DNA from: Salinimicrobium sp049680855 | Lineage (GTDB): Bacteria; Bacteroidota; Bacteroidia; Flavobacteriales; Flavobacteriaceae | DNA: 64,000 nt | Assembly: GCF_049680855.1 (NCBI RefSeq) | Contig: NZ_JBMPGS010000001.1 | Location: 434,001-498,000, forward strand | Direction of reading: 5' to 3' | Part shown: piece by piece, positions 1 to 8,460 of the stretch | Position numbering within the stretch: position 1 is the stretch's first letter | Layout: every line of letters begins with the position of its first letter | Translations under genes and position numbers: made by a program | The notes under the pieces: model-generated | Database searches by the model: none | What the model saw: only the letters and a program-made list of their open reading frames with translations | What the model was told of the DNA's origin: nothing

Positions 1-1444
1 CCGAAGCTTGTTTTACAAATTCATCTAGCCTGTCTTTTGCCTGAACAATATTTATTTCTGCCTGTTCATCATTGGGTACCACAGAAACAATGGAAATAGG
101 ATTCGTTGAATTTTTATCTCTAATAAGAATGGCAAATTCCAGAAGTTTATCAAGGTTTGTAATGTTGGCCAGGGGAAGAAGGATATTCTCCATTTTGTAA
201 TTTTCAGAATTTTTTACTTCTTGGGGATTAACTGCTTTGGTTTCAGCAAGCATTTGTTTTGCAGCATTTTCAGTAGCAAGAGTGGCTACAATAGATGTTA
301 CTAAAATTAATATGATCGTCCCGTTAAGAATATTTTCATCAATAATTCCTTCACTGTAACCAATCAGAATAACTGCAAGAGTTGCTGCAGCATGACCACT
401 ACTCAGTCCAAAAATTACCTTGCGCTGTATAGCTGTATATTTAAACAGCTTTTGGGTAAAAAAAGAAGCTAACCATTTTCCCAAAATAGCTACAATAGAT
501 AAGGTCACAGCCACCACAATTGCGTTGTACCCGCTAAAGATTACACTTACATCCACCAGCATCCCTACACTAATCAGGAAAAATGGAATGAAAAGCGAAT
601 TTCCCATAAATTCTATTCTGTTCATAAGTGCGGAGGAATGCGGAATCAATCTGTTTAGCGCCAGCCCGGCGAGAAACGCTCCTATGATATCTTCCACAAC
701 CGCCAGTTCTGCCAAAAAAGCGGAAAGAAAAACCACGGTCAAAACAAAAATGTAATGGGAATGTTTTTCCTTTTCCATGCTGGTAAAGAACCATTTAGCG
801 ATTTTTGGAACCAGCAGGAACATGATCGCACAAAAAATGGTCAAAGATATGATCAAGCGCAGCCAGAAATTGGACGTGAGGCCACCTTCCTGAACATTAC
901 CCATAATCACTGCCAGGATGAGCAATACAGCCGTGTCAGTTAAAATAGTTCCTCCTACGGTGATCGCTACTGCTTCATTTTTAGAAACACCAGTTTTACT
1001 TACTATTGGGTAAGACAGAAGTGTATGAGTGGCAAACATACTTGCTGTTAAAAAACTCGCATTAAAATCATATTTCAGGAGGTAGAAACAAACGGGAAAA
1101 CCAATAGCAAGAGGCAGTGAAAAAGTGAGAAATCCAAAGAGAAAACTTTTATTTCTATTCACTTTGAATTGATTCATATCCAGTTCAAGGCCTGCAATAA
1201 ACATTATGTATAATAAACCTATTTTGGAAAAGAGATCTATGGCCGAATTCTGTTCCAAAAGACCGGCACCAAAAGGACCAATTATAATTCCCGAAACAAT
1301 CAAGACGATAATCCCCGGAATATTCACTCTTCTTAGAAGCACGGGAGAAACAAGTATGATGATAAGAATAAGTGCAAAAACGAGCACCGGGTTGCTAAGG
1401 GGCAACTCAAATTCATGACTCAAAATATCCAGAAATTCCTTCAT
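1..1444 (-). CDS. Cation:proton antiporter (CPA2 type), 3' end outside the window
   Basis: Reading the minus strand from the ATG at 1444-1442 gives 481 open codons that run off the left edge, so the C-terminus is missing. The first ~390 residues are a string of hydrophobic helices with the glycine/proline-rich texture of the Na+/H+ exchanger family, including segments such as GIIVLIVSGIIIGPFGAG and FIAGLELDMNQF. From about residue 415 the protein turns soluble and begins MENILLPLANITN, which resembles the UspA-like domain attached to many bacterial antiporters. Such proteins exchange Na+ or K+ for protons across the inner membrane. It is divergent from a second antiporter gene at 1660. Ion specificity cannot be read from the sequence. 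Confidence 0.88.
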   Translation of the reverse strand, partial: MKEFLDILSHEFELPLSNPVLVFALILIIILVSPVLLRRVNIPGIIVLIVSGIIIGPFGAGLLEQNSAIDLFSKIGLLYIMFIAGLELDMNQFKVNRNKSFLFGFLTFSLPLAIGFPVCFYLLKYDFNASFLTASMFATHTLLSYPIVSKTGVSKNEAVAITVGGTILTDTAVLLILAVIMGNVQEGGLTSNFWLRLIISLTIFCAIMFLLVPKIAKWFFTSMEKEKHSHYIFVLTVVFLSAFLAELAVVEDIIGAFLAGLALNRLIPHSSALMNRIEFMGNSLFIPFFLISVGMLVDVSVIFSGYNAIVVAVTLSIVAILGKWLASFFTQKLFKYTAIQRKVIFGLSSGHAAATLAVILIGYSEGIIDENILNGTIILILVTSIVATLATENAAKQMLAETKAVNPQEVKNSENYKMENILLPLANITNLDKLLEFAILIRDKNSTNPISIVSVVPNDEQAEINIVQAKDRLDEFVKQAS

Positions 1445-1659
1445 TTTTCATGTACCTGCTAAAACAGGATCTTACCTAAATATGATATAGTCCTCAAATT
1501 CTAAAATATCCTCAAAATACCATTCATGGTAGCTAAGGGTGTAACAAATATGGAGGATTAAATTCATCAAAAAAGTTAAATTTTAATTATAATAACATAA
1601 TTTTAAAAGCATCCTTGTATTTTGCAAATCATTGGTTTTCACCTTAGAAACTGCTGCTT
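1445..1659. other. Divergent intergenic region between two antiporter genes
   Basis: About 215 bp of AT-rich sequence separates the two divergent antiporter genes and must hold both promoters. I see no full TAnnTTTG element; the closest is TATTTTG near 1619-1625, one base short of the consensus spacing. A degenerate copy of the dispersed AAAAATGNCATTTTT palindrome is at about 1512-1527. No small ORF or RNA gene is evident. Confidence 0.4.
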
Positions 1660-3447
1660 ATGGAAGAATTCAATATTTTAAACCTTCTTATAATTCTGTT
1701 AGCTGCATGGCTGGGAGGATCTCTTTCAAAAAAGTTGGGTTATCCTGCCATTTTAGGGGAACTAATTATCGGGATCATTCTTGGACCCGCTTTAATTGGA
1801 CTCGTAGAGAGTTCCGAAATGCTTGATGTTCTTGCAGAAGTGGGCATAATTCTGCTCATGGTCTACATTGGAATTGAAATTAATTTTCGCGATCTGGGAA
1901 AAGCCTCGTGGCCGGGCTTATTGGCTGCTGCCGGAGGTTTCATTGTACCTTTCGCTTTAGGATATTACACGATCATTTTCTTTGGTGGTACCAATATGGC
2001 TGCCGTTTTTGTGGCAATTGCCGTGGGAGTCACGTCACTTGCAACAAAAAGCCGTATTCTCGTTGATCTAAAACTCCTCAATACCCGTATTGCCTACGTA
2101 TTAATGGCCGGTGCATTGATATCTGACACGCTTGCTCTAATTATTTTCGCCGGAATAGTAAGTTTTGTGGACGCCGGAAATATTGACACTCTGGGCTTGC
2201 TATGGGTAGCCGGTAAAGCTATTCTCTTCTTTGCCCTAACGGCATTAGCCGGAATTTATCTTTTACCTGTCTTAGGAAAATATCTCTCAAAAACAGGTAA
2301 TAAAAGCCGAACTCTTCATTTTACCCTTATTCTCATAATCGTCTTTGCCTTTGCAGAACTAGCAGAAATTGCCGGTCTTCACAGCATTTTAGGTGCTTTC
2401 ATGGCCGGACTTTTCATTAGGGATGGAGTGTTCAACAGGCAAATCTCAAAGGAAATAAATGAGGTTTTTCATGATATTTCTATCGGGTTTTTAGCACCAA
2501 TCTTTTTTGTCACCGCAGGTTTTCACGTAACCCTGGATGTTTTTGAATCTGATCTCGCTTTGCTCGTTTCTGTTACCCTTGTTGCTATGATAGGAAAGAT
2601 TTTTGGAACCGCATTGTTTTACCTTCCCAGCGGATTCGGCTGGCGTGAAGGTATAGCTGTAGGTACAGGAATGAACGGCCGTGGTGCGGTAGAAATCATT
2701 ATTGCAGGTATTGGACTCCAAATGGGGATCATTTCAGCCGAAATATTTTCCATTCTCGTTTTTATGGCCATTTTTACCACCCTTAGTGTTCCCATACTTC
2801 TTACCTGGACCACCAACTGGCTTAAGAAACGCGGTGAACTGGTTCATCAACAATCTCGTAACGGCTATATCATTCTTGGGGCAAACCCATTAGGCCTTTA
2901 TGTTGCCAAAAAATTACAGTCTGATGATAATGAAGTTACTGTCGTTGATTCCAACCGGGATTTTCTCGAAGCTGCCAAACAGCAGGGACTTAGGACCATC
3001 TATGGAAATATCCTGAAAGAGGAGACGATGGAAGAAGCAAATGCTATTGACAAAGGCACTTTTCTAGGCCTTACCGGGAATAGCGAAATCAATTTACTGG
3101 CAGCACAGCTTGCCCACGATTCTTTCTATGTACCACAAAAAATCGTTCTCATGACCCGCAGTGAAACAGGAGCAGATGTTGAACTTTTAGATAAAACTGG
3201 TGCTTCTTCTATGTTTGCTACGAAAATGCTTCCCGCCCCATGGATCTACAAAATCACTTCGGGAGACTTTGAAGAGAAAGAAGTAGAAGTTTCAGAAGAG
3301 ATAAGTACTCGTGAATGGTATAAAATTCAGGACTACGAGGAAAAAAGAATTCTTCCCCTTATAATTATTGATCCTGAAAGCAGAACGAGACCTTTTCATT
3401 ACGATGATACCATTCAAACAGGTGAAAGAGTAGTTTATCTGCAATAA
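1660..3447 (+). CDS. Cation:proton antiporter with RCK/TrkA-N domain (KefB-like)
   Basis: The 595-residue protein has an Na+/H+ exchanger domain with about twelve membrane segments over residues ~5-385. A cytoplasmic Rossmann domain starts near residue 401 with IILGANPLGLYVAKKL, the nucleotide-binding glycine motif of TrkA-N/RCK domains. This architecture is that of KefB/KefC-type potassium or sodium/proton antiporters gated by a nucleotide-binding regulatory domain. The last ~60 residues are acidic and not clearly a full TrkA-C domain. It is divergent from the antiporter at 1-1444, which instead carries a UspA-like tail, so the two are probably not recent duplicates. The substrate ion is inferred from family only. 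Confidence 0.9.
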   Translation: MEEFNILNLLIILLAAWLGGSLSKKLGYPAILGELIIGIILGPALIGLVESSEMLDVLAEVGIILLMVYIGIEINFRDLGKASWPGLLAAAGGFIVPFALGYYTIIFFGGTNMAAVFVAIAVGVTSLATKSRILVDLKLLNTRIAYVLMAGALISDTLALIIFAGIVSFVDAGNIDTLGLLWVAGKAILFFALTALAGIYLLPVLGKYLSKTGNKSRTLHFTLILIIVFAFAELAEIAGLHSILGAFMAGLFIRDGVFNRQISKEINEVFHDISIGFLAPIFFVTAGFHVTLDVFESDLALLVSVTLVAMIGKIFGTALFYLPSGFGWREGIAVGTGMNGRGAVEIIIAGIGLQMGIISAEIFSILVFMAIFTTLSVPILLTWTTNWLKKRGELVHQQSRNGYIILGANPLGLYVAKKLQSDDNEVTVVDSNRDFLEAAKQQGLRTIYGNILKEETMEEANAIDKGTFLGLTGNSEINLLAAQLAHDSFYVPQKIVLMTRSETGADVELLDKTGASSMFATKMLPAPWIYKITSGDFEEKEVEVSEEISTREWYKIQDYEEKRILPLIIIDPESRTRPFHYDDTIQTGERVVYLQ

Positions 3448-3551
3448 TTCCTTAAATTTAGACCCCTAAAACGTCATTTTTGAAAGGCTACGGTTAAGTG
3501 CCATTCAATCTCAGCTTGATTTATAGCTGGTTCATCAAAAATTCACAATTA

Positions 3552-4412
3552 ATGAAGTTATATCCTATACAGGCAGGCAACTTTAAATTAGATGGAGGTG
3601 CCATGTTTGGCGTGGTGCCAAAATCGCTTTGGAACAAAACAAATCCAGCCGATGCCAATAATATGATTGACATTGCTGCGAGATGTCTTCTCGTTGAAGA
3701 CGGTGACCGCCTCATTCTTATAGACACAGGAATGGGAGATAAGCAAAGTGACAAATTCTTCAGATATTATTACCGCTGGGGAGATCATTCTATTGATAAA
3801 TCTTTAAAAGCACATGGTTTTCATCGGGACGACATCACAGATGTTTTTATGACGCATCTTCATTTTGATCATTGTGGCGGAAGCATACAGTGGAACAAAG
3901 ATCGCACCGGCTACGAACCTGCTTTTAAGAATGCTCGTTTCTGGAGCAATAAAGAGCACTGGGATTGGGCTACAAATCCAAATGACCGCGAAAAAGCCTC
4001 TTTTTTAAAAGAAAATATTCTTCCAATGCAGGAATGCGGACAACTGAATTTTATTGAAAGAACCAACGGAGCTTTCCAGGAAGATTCAGAATTAGGCTTT
4101 GGAATATTATTTGTTGATGGTCATACAGACAAGCAAATGATTCCGCATATAAAATACAAGGGAAAGAACCTGGTTTTCATGGCCGATCTTCTTCCTACTG
4201 CAGGACATATCCCGTTGCCATACGTCATGGGCTTTGATACACGACCTTTACTCACCCTTCCGGAGAAAGAAACTTTTTTAAAGAAAGCTGCAGATGAAGA
4301 TTTTTTACTTTTTATGCAGCATGATGCTCATAACGAAATAATTCGCGTTCAAGAAACCGAAAAGGGTGTCCGCCTGAAGGAAACATATACATTTAATGAA
4401 CTTTTTAACTAA
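3552..4412 (+). CDS. MBL-fold metallohydrolase
   Basis: The protein has 286 residues when started at the ATG at 3552 (MKLYPIQAG); the in-frame GTG at 3498 would add 18 atypical residues. It is a metallo-beta-lactamase-fold hydrolase: the zinc motif HxHxDH is seen as THLHFDHCGG near residue 101, with later ligand candidates in DGHTD, MADLLPTAGH and HDAH. The overall plan resembles the single-domain lactonase/hydrolase branch of the superfamily. The gene lies 9 bp before the S8 protease and is probably co-transcribed with it. The substrate is unknown; a lactone or another small ester is possible but only by analogy. Confidence 0.88.
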   Translation: MKLYPIQAGNFKLDGGAMFGVVPKSLWNKTNPADANNMIDIAARCLLVEDGDRLILIDTGMGDKQSDKFFRYYYRWGDHSIDKSLKAHGFHRDDITDVFMTHLHFDHCGGSIQWNKDRTGYEPAFKNARFWSNKEHWDWATNPNDREKASFLKENILPMQECGQLNFIERTNGAFQEDSELGFGILFVDGHTDKQMIPHIKYKGKNLVFMADLLPTAGHIPLPYVMGFDTRPLLTLPEKETFLKKAADEDFLLFMQHDAHNEIIRVQETEKGVRLKETYTFNELFN

Positions 4413-4421
4413 AAGAATACT

Positions 4422-6104
4422 ATGAAAATACCCATTTTTAGACCCCTACTCATTGCAGGATTGGCTGCAACAATGACAGGTTGTGGTAGCTCTGCTCCAG
4501 CAATTGTCTCAACTCCTTTAGAAAATATAGATTCCATGCCGTTGAAGGTTTCAGATCTTTCTGAAACCGAATTAAAAGGATGGGGAGGAGCAGATCTCGT
4601 TTCAGACACTGTACCGGGAATGAGCGTAAACAAGGCTTATGAAGAGATCATTAAAAACTACAAAGGCAATAAAGTAATTGTAGGTGTTATAGACAGCGGG
4701 GTTGATATTGAACACGAGGACCTTGATGGCGTGATATGGACCAATAAAGGTGAGAAGCCAAACAACAATAAAGATGATGACAATAACGGCTATGTAGATG
4801 ACATTCATGGGTGGAATTTTCTTGGTGATGCTGTAGAGGAGAACCTGGAATACACCAGGATATACAGAGACCTTAAACCAAAATATGATGGTATTCCTGC
4901 TTCTTCGATTAGTGAAGAGAACCAGGAAGAATTTAAGCTTTATAAAGCTGCACAGGCAGAATACCAGAAGCAGTACAATGAAACACTGCAAATGAAAAAC
5001 CAGTATGAAGGAATTCTTCAGCAGCTGGAAATGGCTCACCAGGCGGTTTCAGAAGAATTAGGTAAAGAAGATTACACGCGCTCAGAACTTGCTTCTATGG
5101 AAGCTACTACCGAAGAAATGCAGCAGTATAAAGGCTTTCTTTCACAAGTATTGGGAAGTGTGGGAGAAAGTATTCCCAAAGCTATAGACCAACTGAACGA
5201 AGCACTGGATTATTTCTCCGGAAGACTTTCCAGCCACTTCAATCTTGAGCTTAACGGAAGAGCCATCGTAGGTGATGATCCAAATGATATTACAGATACC
5301 AATTACGGGAACAATAACGTAATAGGGCCAACACCAGACAAAGAAGATATCAAACACGGTACGCACGTTGCCGGTATTATTGCTGCCGAGCGAAACAATG
5401 GAATTGGAATAAACGGAGTTGCCAATAATGTGGAAATTATGGCCATTCGTGCCGTTCCAGATGGAGATGAGTATGACAAAGACATTGCCCTGGCCATACG
5501 TTATGCCGTAGATAATGGAGCAAGTGTGATCAATACCAGCTTCGGAAAATCTTTTTCACCACATCCTGAATGGGTAAGAGAAGCCATTCAATATGCCGCC
5601 GAAAATGATGTTTTGATCGTTAATGCTGCCGGAAACGACGGAATCAACCTGGATGAGAATGTTATGTATCCAAATGACCAGGATCCTGAAAATCCAAGTG
5701 AGATTGTAGACAATTTCCTTACTGTAGGAGCTTTAAATTATACGTATGGTTCCAATCTAGTGGCAAGTTTTTCAAACTATGGCAATCTTAATGTTGATGT
5801 TTTCGCACCCGGGACACAAATATGGTCCACCACGCCAAATAATGAATACGAATTCTTACAGGGAACTTCCATGGCAGCACCGGCTGTAGCAGGAGTTGCC
5901 GCTATTATTCGTTCATTTTATCCTAAATTAACAGCGCCACAGGTGAAACAAATCATTATGGATAGCGGTTTAAGCAGCAGTGCAGAGGTTGTACTTGGTG
6001 GAAATCCTGCGAGTACAGCAGCATTTACTTCCCTTTCAACATCAGGAAAAATGGCAAATTTGTATAATGCATTAATAATGGCAGACAGAATTTCAAAACA
6101 ATAA
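4422..6104 (+). CDS. S8 family serine peptidase (subtilase), lipoprotein
   Basis: The 560-residue protein begins with a lipoprotein signal whose lipobox ends in TGC (Cys21), so it should be anchored to a membrane. The subtilisin triad is complete: Asp91 in VIDSGVD, His312 in HGTHVAG, Ser483 in GTSMAAP, with the oxyanion motif NAAGND between the last two. The Asp-to-His spacing is about 220 residues against roughly 30 in subtilisin. The insert carries acidic, Gln/Glu/Lys-rich helical sequence (about residues 150-240) that looks like a coiled coil. It is followed after 3 bp by an M1 aminopeptidase, suggesting a joint role in breaking down peptides at the cell surface or in the periplasm. Confidence 0.93.
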   Translation: MKIPIFRPLLIAGLAATMTGCGSSAPAIVSTPLENIDSMPLKVSDLSETELKGWGGADLVSDTVPGMSVNKAYEEIIKNYKGNKVIVGVIDSGVDIEHEDLDGVIWTNKGEKPNNNKDDDNNGYVDDIHGWNFLGDAVEENLEYTRIYRDLKPKYDGIPASSISEENQEEFKLYKAAQAEYQKQYNETLQMKNQYEGILQQLEMAHQAVSEELGKEDYTRSELASMEATTEEMQQYKGFLSQVLGSVGESIPKAIDQLNEALDYFSGRLSSHFNLELNGRAIVGDDPNDITDTNYGNNNVIGPTPDKEDIKHGTHVAGIIAAERNNGIGINGVANNVEIMAIRAVPDGDEYDKDIALAIRYAVDNGASVINTSFGKSFSPHPEWVREAIQYAAENDVLIVNAAGNDGINLDENVMYPNDQDPENPSEIVDNFLTVGALNYTYGSNLVASFSNYGNLNVDVFAPGTQIWSTTPNNEYEFLQGTSMAAPAVAGVAAIIRSFYPKLTAPQVKQIIMDSGLSSSAEVVLGGNPASTAAFTSLSTSGKMANLYNALIMADRISKQ

Positions 6105-6107
6105 TTT

Positions 6108-7955
6108 ATGAAAAGAATTTTTTTAAGCATTGCTTTATTAGCGTCTTTTGGGGCGGTAAACGCGCAAAACAACACTTCATACTGGCAACAACATGTAGAT
6201 TATTCCATGAATGTGGATATGAACGTGGAAAATTTTCAATATACCGGTGAACAGGAGCTGGTTTATACCAATAATTCACCAGATACTCTAAAAAGGGTAT
6301 TTTATCACCTCTTTTTTAATGCCTTCCAGCCCGGGAGCGAGATGGATGTTCGTTCAAGAACCATCGCCGATCCCGATAGCAGGGTTGGAGACAGAATTTC
6401 CAATCTTTCTCCAGAAGAACAAGGCTATTTAAGGGTGAATTCCCTTACCCAGAATGGACAGCCGCTTACTTTTGAAGAAGTGGGTACTGTTTTAGAAGTA
6501 GAGCTTACAGAACCAATATTACCCGGTGAAAAAGCCACTTTTGCCATGCAGTTTAAAGGACAGGTGCCTGTGCAAATCCGCCGTTCAGGAAGAAACAGTG
6601 CAGAGGGAGTCGCGCTCTCCATGACACAATGGTATCCTAAACTTGCCGAATATGATTTTGAAGGCTGGCATGCAGATCCATACATAGGCCGGGAATGGCA
6701 CGGCGTATGGGGAGATTATGATGTTAAGATCAATATCGACAAAGATTATATCCTTGGAGCATCTGGAATTCTGCAAAACGCTAACGAGATTGGATACGGT
6801 TATGAAGATGAAGGCGTAAAAGTGAAGAAAACCAGAGGAGACAAGCACAACTGGCATTTTATAGCCGAAGATGTTCACGATTTCTCATGGGCAGCAGATC
6901 CTGAATATATCCACGACAAACGAACAGCTGCAGACGGTACCGTTCTTCATTTCCTTTACAAGAACAATCCTGAAATCAAGGAAAACTGGAAAAACCTGCA
7001 GCCAAAAACCGAAGAACTACTTTTATACTTTAATGAACATATTGGTGCATATCCATGGCCACAATATTCTGTGATCCAGGGTGGTGACGGCGGTATGGAA
7101 TATGCCATGTTAACCCTTATTACTGGAGAAAGAAGCTTTTCAAGCCTGGTAGGAGTTACTGCTCATGAAATGGCACACGCCTGGTTTCAGCACCTTTTGG
7201 CTACCAACGAGAGCAAACATGAATGGATGGATGAAGGTTTCACCAGTTACATAAGTGCTAAGGCGATGGCTCAAGTGATGAACGAGGCCAATGAAAATCC
7301 ATTCGCCGGCAGCTATAGAAATTACCTTTGGCTGGCAAATTCAGGACAAGAAGAGCCGTTGACCACCCATGCCGACAGGTATACAACGAACCGTAACTAC
7401 GGAATTGGAGCCTACTCTAAGGGTGCGGTTTTTCTTGCACAGCTTGGCTACATCATTGGTCAGGAAAATCTGAATAAAACATTAAATCGTTATTACGATG
7501 ATTGGAAGTTCAAACATCCTACTCCAAATGATTTTATAAGAGTAGCCGAAAAGGTGTCGGGAGCTGAACTGGACTGGTACCTTAATGATTTTGCTCGTAC
7601 CACTGCTGTTGTTGATTATGCTATTGAAAGTGTACAGGAAGATGCCGGTAATACTAAAGTGAACTTAGAGAGAATAGGAGAGATGGCAATGCCATTAGAT
7701 GTCACGGTTACTTACAACAACGGCTCACAAGAGGTTGTTTACATTCCGTTGCAAATGATGCGCATGAAAAAACCTGCAGAAGATGCCAACAGGATTGTCA
7801 AGGATGACTGGGCGTGGGCAATGCCTACCTACACTTTTACTTTGACCAAACCAAAATCTGAAATTGCCAAGATAGAACTTGATGAGTCTCAACTGATGGC
7901 AGATGTGGATAGAGCTAATAATTTATATGTAGCAGAAGAAACCACACAGGAATAG
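6108..7955 (+). CDS. M1 family aminopeptidase
   Basis: The 615-residue protein has a cleavable signal peptide (MKRIFLSIALLASFGAVNAQ). The gluzincin motif HEMAH is at residues 353-357, and the third zinc ligand Glu376 is in WMDEGF, 18 residues after it as expected. The exopeptidase motif appears as GGMEYA about 25 residues upstream. M1 enzymes remove N-terminal residues from peptides; this one should act in the periplasm or be exported. It follows the S8 protease by 3 bp and is closed by a strong terminator, so the MBL hydrolase, S8 and M1 genes form one likely transcription unit (3552-7955). Confidence 0.93.
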   Translation: MKRIFLSIALLASFGAVNAQNNTSYWQQHVDYSMNVDMNVENFQYTGEQELVYTNNSPDTLKRVFYHLFFNAFQPGSEMDVRSRTIADPDSRVGDRISNLSPEEQGYLRVNSLTQNGQPLTFEEVGTVLEVELTEPILPGEKATFAMQFKGQVPVQIRRSGRNSAEGVALSMTQWYPKLAEYDFEGWHADPYIGREWHGVWGDYDVKINIDKDYILGASGILQNANEIGYGYEDEGVKVKKTRGDKHNWHFIAEDVHDFSWAADPEYIHDKRTAADGTVLHFLYKNNPEIKENWKNLQPKTEELLLYFNEHIGAYPWPQYSVIQGGDGGMEYAMLTLITGERSFSSLVGVTAHEMAHAWFQHLLATNESKHEWMDEGFTSYISAKAMAQVMNEANENPFAGSYRNYLWLANSGQEEPLTTHADRYTTNRNYGIGAYSKGAVFLAQLGYIIGQENLNKTLNRYYDDWKFKHPTPNDFIRVAEKVSGAELDWYLNDFARTTAVVDYAIESVQEDAGNTKVNLERIGEMAMPLDVTVTYNNGSQEVVYIPLQMMRMKKPAEDANRIVKDDWAWAMPTYTFTLTKPKSEIAKIELDESQLMADVDRANNLYVAEETTQE

Positions 7956-7977
7956 AGCCTCAAAAATGATATTTTTA

Positions 7978-8013
7978 AAGCCCTTTCTGAATACTCAGGA
8001 AGGGCTTTTTTTA
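7978..8013 (+). terminator. Intrinsic terminator after the M1 peptidase gene
   Basis: A 13-bp stem (AAGCCCTTTCTGA pairing with TCAGGAAGGGCTT, one G-T wobble) with a four-base loop is followed by a run of T. It separates the protease unit from rnpA. Confidence 0.9.
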
Positions 8014-8066
8014 TACTACATTTCCAAATAAAGCGCCTGGGCTGCAGAAAACAATTTTTCTATCCT

Positions 8067-8074
8067 TAATTTTG
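8067..8074 (+). promoter_or_regulatory. Candidate -7 element for rnpA
   Basis: TAATTTTG matches the Bacteroidota -7 consensus TAnnTTTG. It ends only 4 bp before the rnpA ATG, so transcription would begin at or next to the start codon. The upstream terminator means rnpA does need its own promoter. Confidence 0.55.
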
Positions 8075-8078
8075 ACCC

Positions 8079-8453
8079 ATGAATGAAAGCTTCGGAAGAA
8101 AAGAAAAACTTAAAAGTAAGATCCTTATCACCCGTTTGTTCACGGAAGGAAAATCTTTAAATAAATATCCGCTAAAACTGGTTTACCTGCCGGTTTCCGA
8201 AGCGCGGTATGACACTCTTCAAACCGCTGTCTCTGTACCTAAAAGAAATTTCAAAAAAGCCGTGGACAGGATTTATTTAAAGCGTCTCATGCGGGAAGCT
8301 TTTAGAAAAAATAAGTACCTTGTAACCAGTAATATGGATTTAAAATATGCCCTTATGTTCATCTATATTGGTAGGGAACAGGTTTGTTATCAAAAGTTGT
8401 TTAAGGTTACTGAAGAATTGCTGAAAAGGTTTACAGAAAAGGAATTAAAATAA
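8079..8453 (+). CDS. rnpA: Ribonuclease P protein component
   Basis: A 124-residue basic protein that matches the RNase P protein subunit in size and pattern, with the conserved stretch VPKRNFKKAVDRIYLKRLMR near residues 53-72 carrying the family's basic helix. It binds the RNase P RNA and helps it remove 5' leaders from pre-tRNA. The gene is not preceded by rpmH, the neighbour seen in many other phyla. It lies 7 bp before an S41 protease gene, with which it is probably co-transcribed. Confidence 0.92.
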   Translation: MNESFGRKEKLKSKILITRLFTEGKSLNKYPLKLVYLPVSEARYDTLQTAVSVPKRNFKKAVDRIYLKRLMREAFRKNKYLVTSNMDLKYALMFIYIGREQVCYQKLFKVTEELLKRFTEKELK

Positions 8454-8460
8454 ATATTTT

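Noticed and set aside
4602..5039. 145-codon ORF on the minus strand inside the S8 protease gene
   Set aside because: It is antisense to a clear catalytic protein, has biased aromatic content typical of a shadow frame, and lacks any family pattern.
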